Below, piece by piece: positions 61,260 to 64,000 of a stretch of 64,000 nucleotides of DNA (its first letter is position 1; every line of letters begins with the position of its first letter). The notes under the pieces were generated by a model. The model saw nothing but the letters and a program-made list of their open reading frames with translations, did not search any database and was not told the DNA's origin. Where the stretch lies: positions 836,001-900,000 of the forward strand of contig NZ_AP028127.1 of the NCBI RefSeq assembly GCF_037076425.1, read 5' to 3'. This DNA is from Turicibacter faecis. GTDB lineage: Bacteria > Bacillota_I > Bacilli_A > MOL361 > Turicibacteraceae. The position numbers were made by a program, and so were the translations under genes.

Positions 61260-61975
61260 ATGATAAAAAAGTAGAGAAAAAAACGTTAGGAACTGCCTAT
61301 CATCCCTCCCTTCAAAGCCTCTTTCATCTTTATAAAAAAAATCATCCGGAGTCCGCGAAGCGATTTAATCTGATTCGGACCATCAATGATGATAGTTTGC
61401 ATCCTGGATATGGTTATCACTTTCATCCTCATAAGGAAGTTGAAATTTTAACTTTTATTTTAGAAGGTGAGCTAACATATACCGTGAAGGGGCAAGGTGG
61501 GGGATGTATGCGTCGGGGAGATTTTACTTATTTAACCGCGGGAAGTGGGATTGAACATAGCGAGTTTAATTGGGGGGATGTCCCTATGCGAATGATACAG
61601 GTTTGGATGAAACCTCAACACAAAAATTTACACCCTCACGTTCAATATGCGACCTTTAATGAGAACTGTCATTTGAACCAATGGTACCTCATGGCATCTG
61701 ATGCTAAAAATAATCCCATTCAACTTCAACAAAATGTTCAAATTTGGGTATTGAAACAAGAAGGGAATAAAAAAACGGAGTTTTTGGTGGCCAAGAATCA
61801 GCAAGCCTATTTAGTTCAATTAGAGGGAAGTTCAACAATAAATGGTGAATGTTTGTCTAGATATGATGGTTTAGAGGTTTATGGAGAGAAAATTCAAATT
61901 ATGACCGAAAGGGAGGCATGCTTTTTACTGGTTGTGACCCCTTTGTCAATTGGCACGGAACTGAATGAAAAATAA
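61260..61975 (+). pseudogene. Pirin-like bicupin gene with a frameshift in an A-tract
   Basis: A fine start (ATG at 61260 with AAGGAGG eight bases before) reads four codons and hits TAG. One extra A in the A6 run at 61265-61270 would give MIKKVEKKTLGTAYHPSLQSL..., a normal pirin start, in frame to 61975. The open part has the metal motif HFHPHKEVEILTFILEGELTY near residue 54 and GSGIEHSEFN near 98. Pirins are cupin-type proteins, some with quercetinase activity. It may be a true loss, a phase-variable gene or an assembly error. Confidence 0.8.
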
Positions 61976-62234
61976 GATAGGATTGAGTTAAAAAGAAAGA
62001 GTTGAATAAAAATAGCGTGGTCTATCCTAAAAATAAATTGAGAATTTTGTATAAAAAACTAGAGGATTATGTCAAAAAAAATCAATTAGAGTTTTTTTAT
62101 TCCAATAATTATGATAGAATTTAGAGGTCAATCGCTCATTTAAATGAATTAATTTTTGAGTAAAAAAATTCAATGTCTTCATGACAGGGTCGATGGGTCT
62201 CATTAAAATGTTTCGATAAGAAAGGATGAAATTT

Positions 62235-63248
62235 ATGAAAGTATTAGTAACTGGAGGAGCGGGATATATTGGACGTACAGTTGTTTCTGCTCTTGAAGAT
62301 CATGGACATACCCCAATTATTTTAGATTCACTCGTAACAGGACGTAAAGAATTTACGGAAGGGAAAATTTTTTATCAAGGGGATATTGCGGATCGTCAAG
62401 TGTTAGAAAAAATCTTTTCTGATCACCCAGAAATTAAGCATTGCATTCATTTTGCTGCATTAATTGTTGTTCCCGATTCAGTGGCGAACCCTTATGAATA
62501 TTACAAAGAAAATGTAGCCAAATCATTAGAATTATTTAAAAATTTACATGAATTTGGTTGCGATAATATTGTCTTCTCTTCTTCGGCTTCTGTTTATGAT
62601 GTCGTTCCAGGGTTTAAAGTGACAGAGGAGTCTCCGTTAAAACCATCTTGTCCATACGCACGAACAAAATATATGATGGAAATGGTGTTACAAGATTTCT
62701 GTCATGCGTATGGAATGCATGGAATTGCTCTTCGCTATTTTAATCCAATTGGTGCTGATCCAAAATTACGCTCAGGATCTCATGTTCAGTTTCCATCGCA
62801 CGTACTAGCAAAATTATTAGAGGCTGCTTCAAGCGATGAAACAGTGTTTAATATTACAGGTGTGAATTGGCCAACGCGTGATGGTTCAGGAATTCGCGAT
62901 TATATCCACGTTTGGGATTTAGCAATGGCACACGTTAAAGCATTAGAAAACTTTGATCAAGCGTTTGCCCATGCAGAGAACCCGAATGATTCTTATTTAG
63001 TGATTAATTTAGGAACAGGTAATGGGGTAACAGTTAAAGAGCTAGTTTCAATCTTCGAAACCGTTTTAGGGCGTGAAGTGAACAAGAAAGAAACAGATCC
63101 TCGTTCAGGAGATGTTGCAGGAGCTTATGCAAGCTGCGAACGTGCGAAAAAATTAATCGATTGGGAAGCGAAATATACGATTGAAGATGGTATTCGAGAT
63201 GCTTTCCGTTGGGATGATATCCGCGAAACGATTTTAAACTATAATTAG
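62235..63248 (+). CDS. galE: UDP-glucose 4-epimerase
   Basis: The 337-residue SDR enzyme interconverts UDP-glucose and UDP-galactose. It has the NAD loop TGGAGYIGRTV at the start, DSLVTGR, HFAALIVVPDSVANPYEYYKENV near 80, SSSASVYD near 122 and the catalytic YxxxK as YARTKYMMEMVL near 147. RYFNPIGADP and RDYIHVWDLAMAH near 215 also fit. The ATG at 62235 has AAAGGATG upstream; an ATG at 62226 lies too close to it. It may supply galactose for the surface glycan started by the sugar transferase. Confidence 0.94.
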   Translation: MKVLVTGGAGYIGRTVVSALEDHGHTPIILDSLVTGRKEFTEGKIFYQGDIADRQVLEKIFSDHPEIKHCIHFAALIVVPDSVANPYEYYKENVAKSLELFKNLHEFGCDNIVFSSSASVYDVVPGFKVTEESPLKPSCPYARTKYMMEMVLQDFCHAYGMHGIALRYFNPIGADPKLRSGSHVQFPSHVLAKLLEAASSDETVFNITGVNWPTRDGSGIRDYIHVWDLAMAHVKALENFDQAFAHAENPNDSYLVINLGTGNGVTVKELVSIFETVLGREVNKKETDPRSGDVAGAYASCERAKKLIDWEAKYTIEDGIRDAFRWDDIRETILNYN

Positions 63249-63262
63249 TTAATTAAATGAAG

Positions 63263-63291
63263 AAATCCCCCTAATTTAATTAGGGGGATTA
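63263..63291. terminator. galE terminator
   Basis: AATCCCCCTAAT-type arm pairs with ATTAGGGGGATT across a very short loop; the following T-run is weak, so reading into the VanZ-like gene is likely. Confidence 0.75.
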
Positions 63292-63306
63292 TGTTTGGGG
63301 GTCAAG

Positions 63307-63747
63307 ATGAAGCGTAAGGTAAAGTGGTGTCTATTATTAGGATGGATGATTGTTATCTTTTTATTTTCCCATCAGACGGGGCAGCAATCAAGTGAGAGTA
63401 GTGGGCTAGTTGAAAAGTTATTTTCTATTTTTCCTTTTTTACCGGATCAAATTTTAGGAGTGGAGTTGCACTTTTTAATTCGAAAAGCGGCTCATTTTAC
63501 AGAATATTTTATTTTATATCTTTTAATGTTTAGTGTCTTTATAGATTATGCAGTTTTAAGGAGAGTGTTGCTTTATACATTATTTGGCGTTTTTTTATAT
63601 GCCTGTACTGATGAGTGGCACCAATTGTTTGTTCCCGGACGAGTAGGTTCATTTAAAGATGTCTGCATTGATACTGCAGGTGGGACGCTCGCTATGGGGT
63701 TGATTTTGCTATCTTATTATATTCAAATCAAACATAAAAGGGCTTAA
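63307..63747 (+). CDS. VanZ-like family membrane protein
   Basis: The 146-residue protein has four membrane segments and the VanZ core: FSHQTGQQSSESSG near 22, IRKAAHFTEYFILYLLM near 65, TDEWHQLFVPGRVGSFKDVCIDTAGGTLA near 100. The family includes VanZ (teicoplanin resistance), but most members are of unknown function. The ATG at 63307 follows GGGGG; the frame opens four codons earlier. Confidence 0.87.
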   Translation: MKRKVKWCLLLGWMIVIFLFSHQTGQQSSESSGLVEKLFSIFPFLPDQILGVELHFLIRKAAHFTEYFILYLLMFSVFIDYAVLRRVLLYTLFGVFLYACTDEWHQLFVPGRVGSFKDVCIDTAGGTLAMGLILLSYYIQIKHKRA

Positions 63748-63771
63748 AGAATTAATTCTTTGAGCCCTTTT
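63737..63771. terminator. Shared terminator at the end of the VanZ-like gene
   Basis: AAAGGGCTTAAAGAATT is followed by its complement with few loop bases; it has T-runs both ways and touches the stop of the minus-strand gene. Confidence 0.9.
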
Positions 63772-64000
63772 ATGTTTGATCAGCTGGATGGCAGCACGAT
63801 AAAACTTGATCTTGCAGTTTGGCTAATGCCTCCTTAAGTTCCTTGACTTCATTTTTTAAGTCTTCTTTTTCAATGGCTTCAATTTTTTCAAGGCGTCTAT
63901 CCTCAAGTTCTTGTAAATAGGCCCCTTGCTCTGCGATATACTCAATATTGGTTGCAATAACTTCTAAAAAGTTACCTATTGCCTCTTGCTCCTCAGGGTT
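63770..64000 (-). CDS. Coiled-coil protein, C-terminal part
   Basis: A minus-strand frame is open from the right edge to a TAA at 63770, giving 76 residues. It is rich in Glu, Lys and Leu in heptads (LEDRRLEKIEAIEKEDLKNE, VKELKEALAKLQDQVL) and ends CCHPADQT. The start lies beyond the window. No family was recognised; it ends in a shared terminator, which supports a real gene. Confidence 0.6.
   Translation of the reverse strand, partial: NPEEQEAIGNFLEVIATNIEYIAEQGAYLQELEDRRLEKIEAIEKEDLKNEVKELKEALAKLQDQVLSCCHPADQT

Noticed and set aside
1-64000. tRNA, rRNA or CRISPR arrays
   Set aside because: No tRNA-like cloverleaf with a 3' CCA, no rRNA segment and no regularly spaced repeats were noticed by eye; a tRNAscan or Infernal run would be decisive.

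Overview
The window is about 64 kb of low-GC DNA from a Bacillota (Firmicutes) chromosome. Shine-Dalgarno sites are strong (AGGAGG or GAGGTG), promoters are sigma-A type, and most genes end in hairpin terminators. Gene order from about 12 to 31 kb follows Bacillus subtilis closely (ispH, cshB-like, nfo, ispG, sod, pbpA, rpmG, glcK, yqgX-like, comG). Together with the ISL3 and IS30 elements, this suggests a relative of Turicibacter in the Erysipelotrichia. That genus guess is inference and was not checked by search. Most of the window is housekeeping chromosome interrupted by insertion sequences.

Layout. 0-2.5 kb: a YtxG/YtxH-like envelope pair, a small orphan gene and a helix-turn-helix/TPR regulator. 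3-9.5 kb: two same-direction ISL3 copies flank mrp, tmcAL, yceD and rpmF. 9.6-12.3 kb: acetyltransferase, LicA-type kinase and M15 peptidase. 12.3-18.3 kb: the isoprenoid genes ispH and ispG, an RNA helicase, endonuclease IV, and an IS30 copy killed by a stop codon. 18.4-25 kb: superoxide dismutase, PBP2, ribosomal protein L33, lactate dehydrogenase, glucokinase and a metallo-beta-lactamase-fold hydrolase. 25.3-31.2 kb: a MATE exporter, then on the minus strand a complete comGA-GG competence pilus operon ending in aroK. 31.3-32 kb: an IS1595-type fossil. 32-41 kb: membrane and envelope proteins, a flavoprotein, a CadC-like metal sensor with a duplicated tail, an amidase and an ammonium transporter. 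41-52 kb: a peptide-binding protein, an ABC-F ATPase, a nuclease-helicase fusion, a MarR plus two-ABC exporter operon, and a sugar transferase. 52.4-53.5 kb: an intact IS30. 53.6-64 kb: a GPH sugar symporter with cre and LacI-type sites, peptidase T, signal peptidase I, an RluA synthase, cytidine deaminase, a membrane Mrr-like protein, a sigma-70 factor, a frameshifted pirin gene, galE, a VanZ-like gene and a partial coiled-coil gene.

The most unusual signal is in the ISL3 elements. Both copies carry the same 44-nt hairpin insertion at the same place in the transposase. The second copy also carries a 98-nt insertion made of two hairpin units. The units share end sequences and a hairpin plan (outer stem, one-sided bulge, inner stem with a three-base loop) while their stem sequences differ. 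They look like a family of very small mobile palindromes. Other notable points are an exact 117-bp tandem duplication of the metal-site end of the CadC-like gene, IS insertions that land on gene ends and displace a terminator or add a C-terminal tail, a pirin gene broken in an A-tract, and a LexA-box-like palindrome upstream of comGA.
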